Assembly: GCA_019233165.1 (NCBI GenBank)
Contig: JAFAMS010000033.1
Span: 1-10,104, forward strand
Direction of reading: 5' to 3'
Source of the DNA: Vulcanimicrobiota bacterium
GTDB lineage: Bacteria > Vulcanimicrobiota > Vulcanimicrobiia > Vulcanimicrobiales > Vulcanimicrobiaceae
Length of the DNA: 10,104 bases
In this document: positions 1-5,610 of the stretch, one piece after another
Layout: each line of letters begins with the position of its first letter
Position numbering within the stretch: position 1 is the stretch's first letter
Translations under genes and position numbers: made by a program
The notes under the pieces: generated by a model
What the model was told of the DNA's origin: nothing
The model's input: only the letters and a program-made list of their open reading frames with translations
The model's database searches: none

Positions 1-244
1 GGACGTCGGCGATCGCCGACTCGATCGAGTCGACGGCGCTCGCCTCGATCTCGTCACGCAACCGCTCGGCGAGCGCGGGCAGCGCCTTCGAGAGCCGCTG
101 CGCGGTGTCGAGCGCCGGCGACCGCCGGCCGGATCGTAAGAGCGAGATCGCTGCCTCGGTCAGCCCGGTTTGCTCGGCGAGCTCGGCCCCGGTGAGCCCC
201 GCCGCCCGCATCGCGTCGTTCAAATCTTCCGAAAAGCGCTTCAT
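1..244 (-). CDS. XRE-family helix-turn-helix transcriptional regulator, C-terminus outside window
   Basis: The first 81 residues are visible and begin MKRFSEDLNDAMRAAGLTG. Residues about 7-57 read as a Cro/C1-type helix-turn-helix: ELAEQTGLT (21-29) is the first helix of the motif, and EAAISLLRSGRRSPAL (30-45) is the recognition helix with the usual basic end. Such proteins bind operator DNA, often repressing their own promoter. ATG 244 is the only plausible start, because an in-frame TAA lies upstream among codons with no other initiator. No Shine-Dalgarno sequence precedes it. It is divergent from the lipoprotein gene, across an inverted repeat. The C-terminal half is missing, so it could be a lone regulator, an antitoxin or a larger sensor protein. 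The family call is seen directly; the target is inference. Confidence 0.82.
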   Translation of the reverse strand, partial: MKRFSEDLNDAMRAAGLTGAELAEQTGLTEAAISLLRSGRRSPALDTAQRLSKALPALAERLRDEIEASAVDSIESAIADV

Positions 245-248
245 CTTA

Positions 249-273
249 GTTAAGACTAGGGACCGAACTTAAC
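249..273. promoter_or_regulatory. Inverted repeat GTTAAG-N13-CTTAAC, candidate operator
   Basis: GTTAAG (249-254) and CTTAAC (268-273) are perfect 6-bp arms with centres 19 bp apart. One arm lies in the spacer of the candidate minus-strand promoter and the other lies between its -10 box and the ATG. A dimeric XRE protein bound here would block that promoter, and it could also affect the divergent lipoprotein gene. The AT-rich arms stand out in GC-rich surroundings. The repeat is directly visible; its role as the regulator's operator is inference. Confidence 0.42.
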
Positions 274-282
274 AGTTGTCAA
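253..282 (-). promoter_or_regulatory. Candidate sigma-70 promoter for the HTH gene, probably leaderless
   Basis: On the minus strand TTGACA (282 to 277) is a perfect -35 hexamer. After 18 nt comes TAGTCT (258 to 253), which keeps the important TA and final T of a -10 box. The ATG of the HTH gene begins 8 nt after this -10 box, where transcription would be expected to start. The message would therefore have little or no 5' leader, in line with the absence of a ribosome binding site. The hexamers are seen; promoter activity and leaderless translation are inferred. Confidence 0.5.
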
Positions 283-320
283 CCGCCGAACAAGCAAGCC
301 GGCGGCGGTGTCGTTCCAGC

Positions 321-1340
321 ATGCGTCTCGTTCTCGCCATTGCATTGGCTTCGCTCGGCGGATGTGGGTCGGGGACCAGCACTCCCGCCGCACCGCCTGC
401 CCCGGTTCGCAACTCGCCCTCCGCCGCAATTTGGATCCATCCGGGACCCGCGGGCGCGCTGCCTGTTGGTGGCTCGACGGATTTTCCCTCGCTGTTTGCC
501 GGAACGACGGCGTGGCCGACCGTCGCGGCGCGGACTAGCACGTTCGGGCTCTATGCGGGCGTCGTCGCCGCGCTCGACGATGCGACCCTGGGACAGATCG
601 TAAGCTTCCTGAACGCGCATCTCATGACCGTCGAGCTCGAAGCACCGGCGCTGCAAGCTACGAGTGCATGCGGGAGCGGGGTCGAAGGCTATGTAGCGTA
701 CGGGCCGGGGCAACCGTCGCTCCACGACTTCACGCTCGCGTACCTGAATCGGCTCAAAGCGCTCGGCGCGAACGTCGCGTACATCAAGGTCGACGAGCCG
801 TACTTCTTCGGCAGCATTACGTCGGATTCGCGTTCGTGCCACTGGGCGGCGTCAGTCGTCGCCCAAGCGGTCGCACAATTCGCGCAGCTCGCGCAAAGCG
901 TCTATCCCAACGTTCAAGTCGGCGACGTCGAGCCGATCGTTGGAAATGCGTACCTTCCGGACGTCGTAACGGCGCTCGCAGGATGGCTCGACGTTTACAA
1001 AACGGCGAGCGGAAGCGGCTTTCCGTTCTTCACGGCCGATCTCGATTTCACCAGTCCCTCTTGGCCGACGTTGGCGCTCGGGCTCGAAAGCGCGGCTCAC
1101 GCTCGCGGGATGCGCTTCGGGATCATCTACATCGGCGACTACCCCGACCCATCCGACCAGGTTTGGGCGAGCAAGGTCGTGGCCCGGTTTCAGTCGTTTC
1201 AAGAGACGTACGGCGCGACGCCGGACTTCGTGCTCTTTCAATCCTGGGAGCCGCACCCATATCGCTGCCTCCCGGAGACCGACCCGACCACGTTTACCGG
1301 CGTCGTGAAGGAATACGTGGACACCTTCGGCCCAAAATGA
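321..1340 (+). CDS. Putative TIM-barrel lipoprotein, possibly glycoside-hydrolase-like
   Basis: A 339-residue protein of unknown function. It begins MRLVLAIALASLGGCGSG, a short lipoprotein signal with lipobox LGGC (12-15), so Cys15 would be lipidated and the protein anchored in the envelope. A Pro/Ser/Thr-rich linker (about 18-35) follows, then a globular part with alternating strand-like and helix-like stretches as in a TIM barrel. Two acidic motifs sit at the ends of strand-like segments: YIKVDEPYFFG (154-164, Glu159) and LFQSWEPHP (305-313, Glu310). This spacing resembles the acid/base and nucleophile of clan A glycosidases, but no family was recognised. ATG 321 is preferred over an in-frame TTG at 276 because it puts the signal peptide at the N-terminus. 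No good ribosome binding site is seen. It ends 18 nt before the sigma factor gene and may be co-transcribed with it. Confidence 0.75.
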   Translation: MRLVLAIALASLGGCGSGTSTPAAPPAPVRNSPSAAIWIHPGPAGALPVGGSTDFPSLFAGTTAWPTVAARTSTFGLYAGVVAALDDATLGQIVSFLNAHLMTVELEAPALQATSACGSGVEGYVAYGPGQPSLHDFTLAYLNRLKALGANVAYIKVDEPYFFGSITSDSRSCHWAASVVAQAVAQFAQLAQSVYPNVQVGDVEPIVGNAYLPDVVTALAGWLDVYKTASGSGFPFFTADLDFTSPSWPTLALGLESAAHARGMRFGIIYIGDYPDPSDQVWASKVVARFQSFQETYGATPDFVLFQSWEPHPYRCLPETDPTTFTGVVKEYVDTFGPK

Positions 1341-1342
1341 AC

Positions 1343-1348
1343 GGAGGG
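1343..1348 (+). promoter_or_regulatory. Ribosome binding site GGAGGG that decides the sigma factor start
   Basis: GGAGGG lies 10 nt before GTG 1359 and 28 nt before the next in-frame initiator, ATG 1377. The purine block therefore supports the GTG, although the spacing is slightly long. The whole site fits in the 18-nt gap after the lipoprotein stop. Confidence 0.55.
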
Positions 1349-1358
1349 CGCACCTGCG

Positions 1359-2021
1359 GTGTCTTACTCACATACCATGACCCAAACCGACGTCCTCGCT
1401 TTCGAAGACTACGTCCGCGCGAACCAGCGGTTCGTCTATCGGATTGCGTACGGGCTGACGCGGAACAGGGAAGACGCCGAGGACGTCGCGCAGGACGCAT
1501 TCGTGCAGGCGCAGCGGAAGTTTGGGACGATCCACGACGCGAGCGCTTTTCGTGCCTGGGTCACGACGATCGCGCGGCGCCTTTCGCTGAACCGAATCCG
1601 CGCCGAGTCGCGACAGCGCCGGCGCGAGAACGCATGGGCGCTTGCGCAAGCACCCCAAACGACGAACGCGGAAGCGAGCGCCGCGGATCGCGATGCGCTC
1701 CTCCGTTTGCACGCCGAGCTCGAGCGCTTACCGGAAAAACTGCGCGCGGTCCTGGTTCTGAGCGCGATCGATGGGCTCGACACGCGCGCCGTCGCCGAGA
1801 GCCTGGGCATCCCGGAAGGGACCGTCCGCTCGCGGTTGCACGCGGCGCGCAAGACGCTGGCGCGCACGTTAGGCGTCCTCGCGCTTCTGACCGTCGCATT
1901 ACTCCCGTCCTTGCATCCTAAACCGTCCGGCGATTCGCTTCACGCGCTCTCGACGTGGCGTTCGCCGACTGCGTCGTTACTCGTCGTTCACGCCAAGACG
2001 GGACGAACGCATGCTTCGTAA
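1359..2021 (+). CDS. ECF-type RNA polymerase sigma factor with hydrophobic, anti-sigma-like C-terminal tail
   Basis: A 220-residue group IV sigma factor that would direct RNA polymerase to stress promoters. Region 2 spans about 18-85: FVYRIAYGLTRNREDAEDVA (25-44), QDAFVQAQRKF (45-55), then FRAWVTTIARRLSLNRIR (64-81). Region 4 spans about 113-171, with LERLPEKLRAVLVL (121-134) and the helix-turn-helix DTRAVAESLGIPEGTVRSRL (141-160). Ordinary ECF factors end near residue 171. This one continues for about 49 residues: a hydrophobic run (171-185, LGVLALLTVALLPSL), then a polar tail with LSTWRSPTASLL (197-208). From memory, tails of this kind close membrane anti-sigma factors, which suggests fusion to an anti-sigma remnant. 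GTG 1359 is chosen for its upstream GGAGGG; ATG 1377 is the alternative. The gene overlaps the Spy-like gene by 11 nt, and no separate anti-sigma gene is present. Confidence 0.9.
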   Translation: MSYSHTMTQTDVLAFEDYVRANQRFVYRIAYGLTRNREDAEDVAQDAFVQAQRKFGTIHDASAFRAWVTTIARRLSLNRIRAESRQRRRENAWALAQAPQTTNAEASAADRDALLRLHAELERLPEKLRAVLVLSAIDGLDTRAVAESLGIPEGTVRSRLHAARKTLARTLGVLALLTVALLPSLHPKPSGDSLHALSTWRSPTASLLVVHAKTGRTHAS

Positions 2022-2457
2022 GCTTCGGCTTTGGCTCGTTCTCGCGTTCCTGCTCTTGGGAACGACGATCGCGCTCGCCCAGGACCAGGCTCGCGATCCG
2101 GTCGGCGAGGCGCTCTTCCCCCCCGAGCTCATCATGGGGAATCAGTCGGCGCTCGGACTCAGCGAAGCGCAACGGACGTCGATGCAATCGGCGATGGCCG
2201 AGGCGCAGAAACTGTTCGCACAATACCAGTGGCAGCTTTCGGGAGCGATGGAGACGTTGACCGCCTCTCTCAAGCAGCCGCACGTCGACCGAACGAAAGC
2301 GCTCGCCGAGCTCGACAAAGTGCTCGCCATCGAACGGCAGGTGAAGCACACGCAGCTCGGACTGATGATCCGGCTCAAGAACGAACTAACGCCCGAACAG
2401 CAAGCGAAACTCACGAAATTGAAGGCGAGCTCGCCACCCGCCGCACCGCGTCGCTAG
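2011..2457 (+). CDS. Spy/CpxP-like periplasmic protein (LTxxQ motif family)
   Basis: A 148-residue exported protein. Residues 1-23 form a signal peptide: basic MLRKLR, a hydrophobic core, then cleavage after ALA before QDQ. The mature part is helical, with two LTxxQ-type motifs, LSEAQ (50-54) and LTPEQ (126-130). It has an amphipathic stretch at about 55-90 and a helix containing conserved-style LDKVLAIERQVK (101-112). This is the layout of Spy/CpxP chaperones and of the related periplasmic metal sensors such as CnrX. ATG 2011 overlaps the sigma factor reading frame by 11 nt, so translation is probably coupled. CnrX-type sensors act with an ECF factor and a membrane anti-sigma factor. Here it may sense the periplasm for the tailed sigma factor, although a chaperone role under sigma control is equally possible. 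The last residues (141-148) are Pro/Arg-rich. Confidence 0.82.
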   Translation: MLRKLRLWLVLAFLLLGTTIALAQDQARDPVGEALFPPELIMGNQSALGLSEAQRTSMQSAMAEAQKLFAQYQWQLSGAMETLTASLKQPHVDRTKALAELDKVLAIERQVKHTQLGLMIRLKNELTPEQQAKLTKLKASSPPAAPRR

Positions 2458-2462
2458 GCCTA
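2455..2462. other. Palindrome TAGGCCTA holding both convergent stop codons
   Basis: The Spy-like gene ends with TAG at 2455-2457, and ribE ends with TAG at 2462-2460 on the other strand. Together with the 2-nt gap they make a perfect 8-bp palindrome. No intrinsic terminator (GC-rich stem followed by a T run) is visible between or just beyond the two genes. Confidence 0.7.
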
Positions 2463-3044
2463 CCCCTCCGCGAGCGCGTAGCGCGCGATCGGGTCGATCT
2501 CGAGATTGACCTTCCGGCCGGGCTTCGCCGCGCTGAGGGTCGTTCGCGCGATCGTTTCCGGGATCAGCGCAATCGTGAAGCGGTCGCCGTCGACCGACGC
2601 GACGGTCAGCGAGATGCCGTCGAGCGCGACGTACCCCTTGGGGACGATGTAACGCTTCAAGGCCGCCGGGATCGCGACCGTGAGGCGCTCGCCTTGACCT
2701 TCCGGCGCGCGCTCGAGAACCTCGGCGGTCGCATCGATGTGGCCGTAGACGAGGTGGCCCCCGAGCCGGTCGCCGAGCTTGAGCGAAAGCTCCAGATTGA
2801 CGTGCTCGCCGTCGTCGAGGTCGCCGAGCGTCGAGCACGCGAGCGTCTCCGGGACGACGTCGAAAGCAATCCGCGCCCTGCCGACTTTCGCGGCGGTGAG
2901 GCAAACGCCGTTGACGCAGATCGAGTCCTTCGGCTCGATCCCGTCGTCGATCGCGTGCGGTGCTTCGATCACCAGATGGCGGCCGCCATGGACCTCTTCA
3001 TTGGCAACGACGCGGCCCGTATGGCCGATCAGTCCACTAAACAT
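2460..3044 (-). CDS. ribE: Riboflavin synthase, alpha subunit
   Basis: It catalyses the dismutation of two 6,7-dimethyl-8-ribityllumazine molecules into riboflavin and 5-amino-6-ribitylaminouracil, the last step of riboflavin synthesis, in the cytoplasm. At 194 residues it is close to the usual 200. The N-terminus MFSGLIGHTGRV is diagnostic. The two similar lumazine-binding halves are clear. The first has ICVNGVCLTA (42-51, with Cys48), VVPETL (63-68) and GGHLVYGHID (95-104). The second has DGISLTV (142-148), IPETIARTTL (161-170) and VNLEIDPIARY (179-189). All key motifs are intact. The ATG overlaps the ribD stop by 8 nt and has no strong ribosome binding site, so coupled translation is likely. 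ribBA and ribH are not in the window. The symbol follows the usage in which ribE is the alpha synthase (ribC in some species). Confidence 0.96.
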   Translation of the reverse strand: MFSGLIGHTGRVVANEEVHGGRHLVIEAPHAIDDGIEPKDSICVNGVCLTAAKVGRARIAFDVVPETLACSTLGDLDDGEHVNLELSLKLGDRLGGHLVYGHIDATAEVLERAPEGQGERLTVAIPAALKRYIVPKGYVALDGISLTVASVDGDRFTIALIPETIARTTLSAAKPGRKVNLEIDPIARYALAEG

Positions 3045-4149
3045 CGACCGGCAGCTTCGCCGTAAGGAGCAAATCATCTCCACTGCGCTCGAGCCCGTCG
3101 AAACGCCAGCCGCCGAGCGGCGGATGTGGGGTGAGAGCCGGCACGGCGCGCGGCCCGCCCAAGAAGAGGGGCGCGACGAACCACACCAGCCGGTCGACGA
3201 GTCCCGCCGCGAGCAACGCCGACGCAAGCGTCGGCCCTCCCTCGCAGACCAGCGACGAAACCCCCGCGTCTTTGAGCGCCCGGAGCCCGGCTTCGAGGTC
3301 GACGCGGCCATCGTGACCGCCGGGAACGAAGATGCATGTGGTCGTTTTCGCGACGTCGGCGAATGTCGCGCGCGCGCCCTCAGGTGCGATGAGAATCGTC
3401 GCCGCGTATCCGTCGAGCGGCGCGAAAACGCGCGCATCGCTTGCAGGCGGCTTCAAACCGCAAACTACGATGCGGTTGTACGGACGCCGGCGCGCGTGAG
3501 GCGGACGGACGCTCAACCGCGAATCGTCGGCGCGTATCGTCCCCGCGCCGACCATCACTGCATCGAGCGCGGCGCGCAGCTCCCGCACGCGCTCGCGCGA
3601 CGGCTCGCCCGTGAGCCAAAACGATCCTTCGTTCGGCGCGACGTACCCGTCGAGCGAGGCCGCAATCTTCAACAGAACGTACGGTCGCGGCGAGGCGATC
3701 GCCGTCGCAAACGGCTCGATCAAACGTTGCGCCCAGGGGAACTCCGCAATCTCGACCTCGAGACCGGCGCCGCGCAAGCGCGCGATCCCCGCTCCGGCGG
3801 TCTTCCGATTCGGATCGCGTGTCCCGATCACGACGCGCGCGATTCCGGCGCCGACGATCGCGTCCGTGCACGGCGGCGTGAGCCCCGCATGATCGCACGG
3901 CTCGAGCGAGACGACCAACGTCGCTCCGATGGTTTCGAACCCGCGCCCACGCGCGTCGGCGAGCGCCTCGACCTCGGCGTGCGCGTCGCCGCGACGATGA
4001 TGAAAGCCCTCGCCGAGCGTCCCTCCATCGCGCACGACGACCGCGCCGACGGGCGGGTTCGGCGCCGTGCTTCCCGCGCCGCGCGCTGCCAGCTCGCAGG
4101 CGCGCGCGAGGTAGAGTGCATCTGCCGATGAAGGCTTGCTCGATGTCAC
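3037..4149 (-). CDS. ribD: Bifunctional pyrimidine deaminase / 5-amino-6-(5-phosphoribosylamino)uracil reductase
   Basis: It carries out the second and third steps of riboflavin synthesis: deamination of the diaminopyrimidinone and NADPH-dependent reduction of the ribose side chain. At 370 residues it has the normal length for a fused RibD. The N-terminal deaminase domain has TAPNPPVGAVVV (28-39) and the zinc site HAEV (57-60) with LEPCDHAGLTPPC (82-94; His57, Glu59, Cys85, Cys94). The reductase domain starts near 155, with LLKIAASLDGYVA (159-171), IRADDSRLSVR (205-215) and CEGGPTLASALL (302-313). Start: GTG 4149 begins just ahead of the conserved DALYLARACELA segment; ATGs at 4200, 4230 and 4257 would run into the divergent cyclase gene. 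No RFN (FMN) riboswitch is seen upstream, and little room exists for one. Confidence 0.95.
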   Translation of the reverse strand: MTSSKPSSADALYLARACELAARGAGSTAPNPPVGAVVVRDGGTLGEGFHHRRGDAHAEVEALADARGRGFETIGATLVVSLEPCDHAGLTPPCTDAIVGAGIARVVIGTRDPNRKTAGAGIARLRGAGLEVEIAEFPWAQRLIEPFATAIASPRPYVLLKIAASLDGYVAPNEGSFWLTGEPSRERVRELRAALDAVMVGAGTIRADDSRLSVRPPHARRRPYNRIVVCGLKPPASDARVFAPLDGYAATILIAPEGARATFADVAKTTTCIFVPGGHDGRVDLEAGLRALKDAGVSSLVCEGGPTLASALLAAGLVDRLVWFVAPLFLGGPRAVPALTPHPPLGGWRFDGLERSGDDLLLTAKLPVDV

Positions 4150-4168
4150 GTCCCGGGCTTTGCACGTA

Positions 4169-4993
4169 ATGCGCGTCGCCGACCTGCCGTTCGTTCTCAT
4201 CGCCGCGCTCGCGGCTGCGCTGGTTCTCATCGGTTTCCTGCGCGCGCGAAGACGCAAGGCTCACGTCGGTGCCGGGAAGCGCCTCGACGTCACGTTCCTC
4301 GTTGTTGAGCTTCCCGAGTTCTCGACGCTCGTCGAAACGCTGGAACCCGACGCGTTCGCGAAGGTCTACGACCCGTATCTCGAGCTGGCCGAGCAGACCG
4401 TCGGCGAGCATGGCGGATATCTGTGCGAGCCCGAAGGCGGCCGCTTGACTGCGGTCTTCGGTGCGGCGCAGCGTCTCGTCAACCCCGCAGAACGCGCGCT
4501 CGCGTGTGCGATCGCTTTGCGCGACTCCATATCGGCGCAGGTGTTGGCCGGGATCCACAGCGGCCCGGCGCTCGTCGGAACGTTCGGCTCCGGCGAACGC
4601 GCGCGTTTCGGCGCGCTCGGACGCGCGCGCGAGCTCACGGCGGAGATCGCCGCCGCGAATCGCATATTCGATACGCAGATCGCGCTCTCGCGAACGGCGG
4701 TCGAGCGCATCGGCGACCCGCGCCGTTTTCGACCCCTCGGACGATTCGCGCTCGACGGTGAGACGCAGGGGCTCGAGATCTCCGAGCTGCTGTCGGCGGA
4801 ACGCGCCGCGTCGCGCTACATCTCCGCGTATCGGACCGGATACGAAGCGCTCGAGCTTGGCGATCCCAACGCCGACGCGATGTTCAAGTGGCTCGCCGAC
4901 GAGAATCCCGAAGACCGCTGCGTTGCGTACCATTTAGGACGGCTCCGCGCCGGAATTCGCACGCCCACCGTCGAGCCGCTGCCTACGACGTGA
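4169..4993 (+). CDS. Single-pass membrane protein with degenerate class III nucleotidyl cyclase domain
   Basis: A 274-residue protein. A hydrophobic helix (about 6-24) and a basic stop-transfer stretch RARRRK (25-30) anchor it, with the rest in the cytoplasm. Residues about 38-207 align by eye with class III adenylate/guanylate cyclases: VTFLVVELPEFSTLVE (41-56), EHGGYLCEPEGGRLTAVFG (80-98), GIHSGPALVGTFGSGERARF (128-147) and GALGRARELTAEIAAANR (148-165). The catalytic positions have changed. The first metal Asp is Glu47, the second is Gly91, the ribose-binding Asn is Glu155 and the transition-state Arg is Glu159. Cyclase activity is therefore unlikely; a binding or regulatory role is inferred. 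The C-terminal part (about 217-262, with EALELGDPNAD and DENPEDRCVAYHL) resembles the short helical tail of many bacterial cyclases. ATG 4169 is preferred over TTG 4136 because it places the membrane helix first. Its 3' end overlaps comF by 11 nt. Confidence 0.82.
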   Translation: MRVADLPFVLIAALAAALVLIGFLRARRRKAHVGAGKRLDVTFLVVELPEFSTLVETLEPDAFAKVYDPYLELAEQTVGEHGGYLCEPEGGRLTAVFGAAQRLVNPAERALACAIALRDSISAQVLAGIHSGPALVGTFGSGERARFGALGRARELTAEIAAANRIFDTQIALSRTAVERIGDPRRFRPLGRFALDGETQGLEISELLSAERAASRYISAYRTGYEALELGDPNADAMFKWLADENPEDRCVAYHLGRLRAGIRTPTVEPLPTT

Positions 4994-5588
4994 AGTCGGG
5001 CGCCCACGCGAGCGTGAGCGCCCCGGCGACGACGAACCCCGCCGTCTCCAACGTGTGTGCGGCGTCGACGAGGGTCGCGCCGGTGGTCAGAACGTCATCG
5101 AAGAGCACGAGCTCCGGATCGTGCGGACCGGCGGTACGGCGCACGCGAAAGCGGCCGATTGCGGCCAGCCGTTCGCGGCGGGAACGCCCCTGCTGCGCCG
5201 CCCCCTTGGCGCGCGCGAGGACGTTGCTGACGCCGATGCGGCGCGTTCGCGCGAGGATCCGCGCGACGAGCGCCGTTTGATCGAAGCCGCGAGCCGCGAT
5301 CCGGCGGCGGGTCGTCGGGATCGGAACCAGCGTGACCGTCTCGTCGACGTACGGCGATGCGAGCGCGGCCAGATCGAGGGCGAACCCGCGCCGGCCTGAT
5401 TTGAACTCCGCGATCGCCGCCTTCAGTGCACCGGCGTACGGGCGGCACGAAAACGCTTCGAGACCCGCGAGCGTCACGCGGCGCGAATCGCCCGCTGCCC
5501 GGGCGCACTCGCCGCAGAGCAGTAGGTCGTCACGATTGCAGCCGATGCACGCTCGTGGAAAGAGGAGCGCCCGGAGATGCGTCCACAC
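4983..5588 (-). CDS. comF: ComF-family phosphoribosyltransferase-like protein
   Basis: A 201-residue cytoplasmic protein of the ComF/GntX family. The family has a zinc ribbon and a type I phosphoribosyltransferase fold, and is tied to DNA uptake in naturally competent bacteria although its chemistry is unsettled. The zinc ribbon is Cys14-x2-Cys17 and Cys25-x2-Cys28. VPIPTTRRRIAARGFDQTAL (88-107) is the typical central signature, and LVLFDDVLTTGATL (160-173) is the PRPP-binding loop with Asp164-Asp165. GTG 5588 is the start: GAAGGGAG lies just upstream and an in-frame TGA (5600-5598) excludes a longer form. It lies 22 nt after the pyrophosphorylase gene as the last gene of the minus-strand cluster, and converges on the cyclase gene with an 11-nt overlap. 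No other competence gene is in the window, so a DNA-uptake role is known only for relatives. Confidence 0.9.
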   Translation of the reverse strand: MWTHLRALLFPRACIGCNRDDLLLCGECARAAGDSRRVTLAGLEAFSCRPYAGALKAAIAEFKSGRRGFALDLAALASPYVDETVTLVPIPTTRRRIAARGFDQTALVARILARTRRIGVSNVLARAKGAAQQGRSRRERLAAIGRFRVRRTAGPHDPELVLFDDVLTTGATLVDAAHTLETAGFVVAGALTLAWAPDFTS

Positions 5589-5610
5589 CCGCTCCCTTCA
5601 CGCGCCCTCG

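Noticed and set aside
17..32. Perfect 16-bp palindrome CGACTCGATCGAGTCG
   Set aside because: It lies within the HTH coding frame (residues VDSIES) and is built from TCGA-type words common in this DNA; no second copy or regulatory context is seen.
260..320. Possible ECF-type -35 element (CCGAACTT) ahead of the lipoprotein gene, suggesting autoregulation by the sigma factor
   Set aside because: No matching -10 element at a suitable distance was found, so the match to the AAC core alone is not enough.
668..1921. Long open frame on the plus strand across the lipoprotein and sigma genes
   Set aside because: It is Arg-rich with no recognisable domain, and crosses two genes with clear products in other frames; typical of high-GC shadow frames.
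2779..4131. Long plus-strand open frame antisense to ribE and ribD
   Set aside because: Low-complexity Arg-rich translation, while ribE and ribD on the other strand have intact family motifs.
4100..4168. TAGAGT as a -10 box for the cyclase gene
   Set aside because: No recognisable -35 element lies at 16-18 nt upstream.
3380..4933. Minus-strand open frame spanning ribD and antisense to the cyclase gene
   Set aside because: Arg-rich translation without motifs, overlapping two supported genes.
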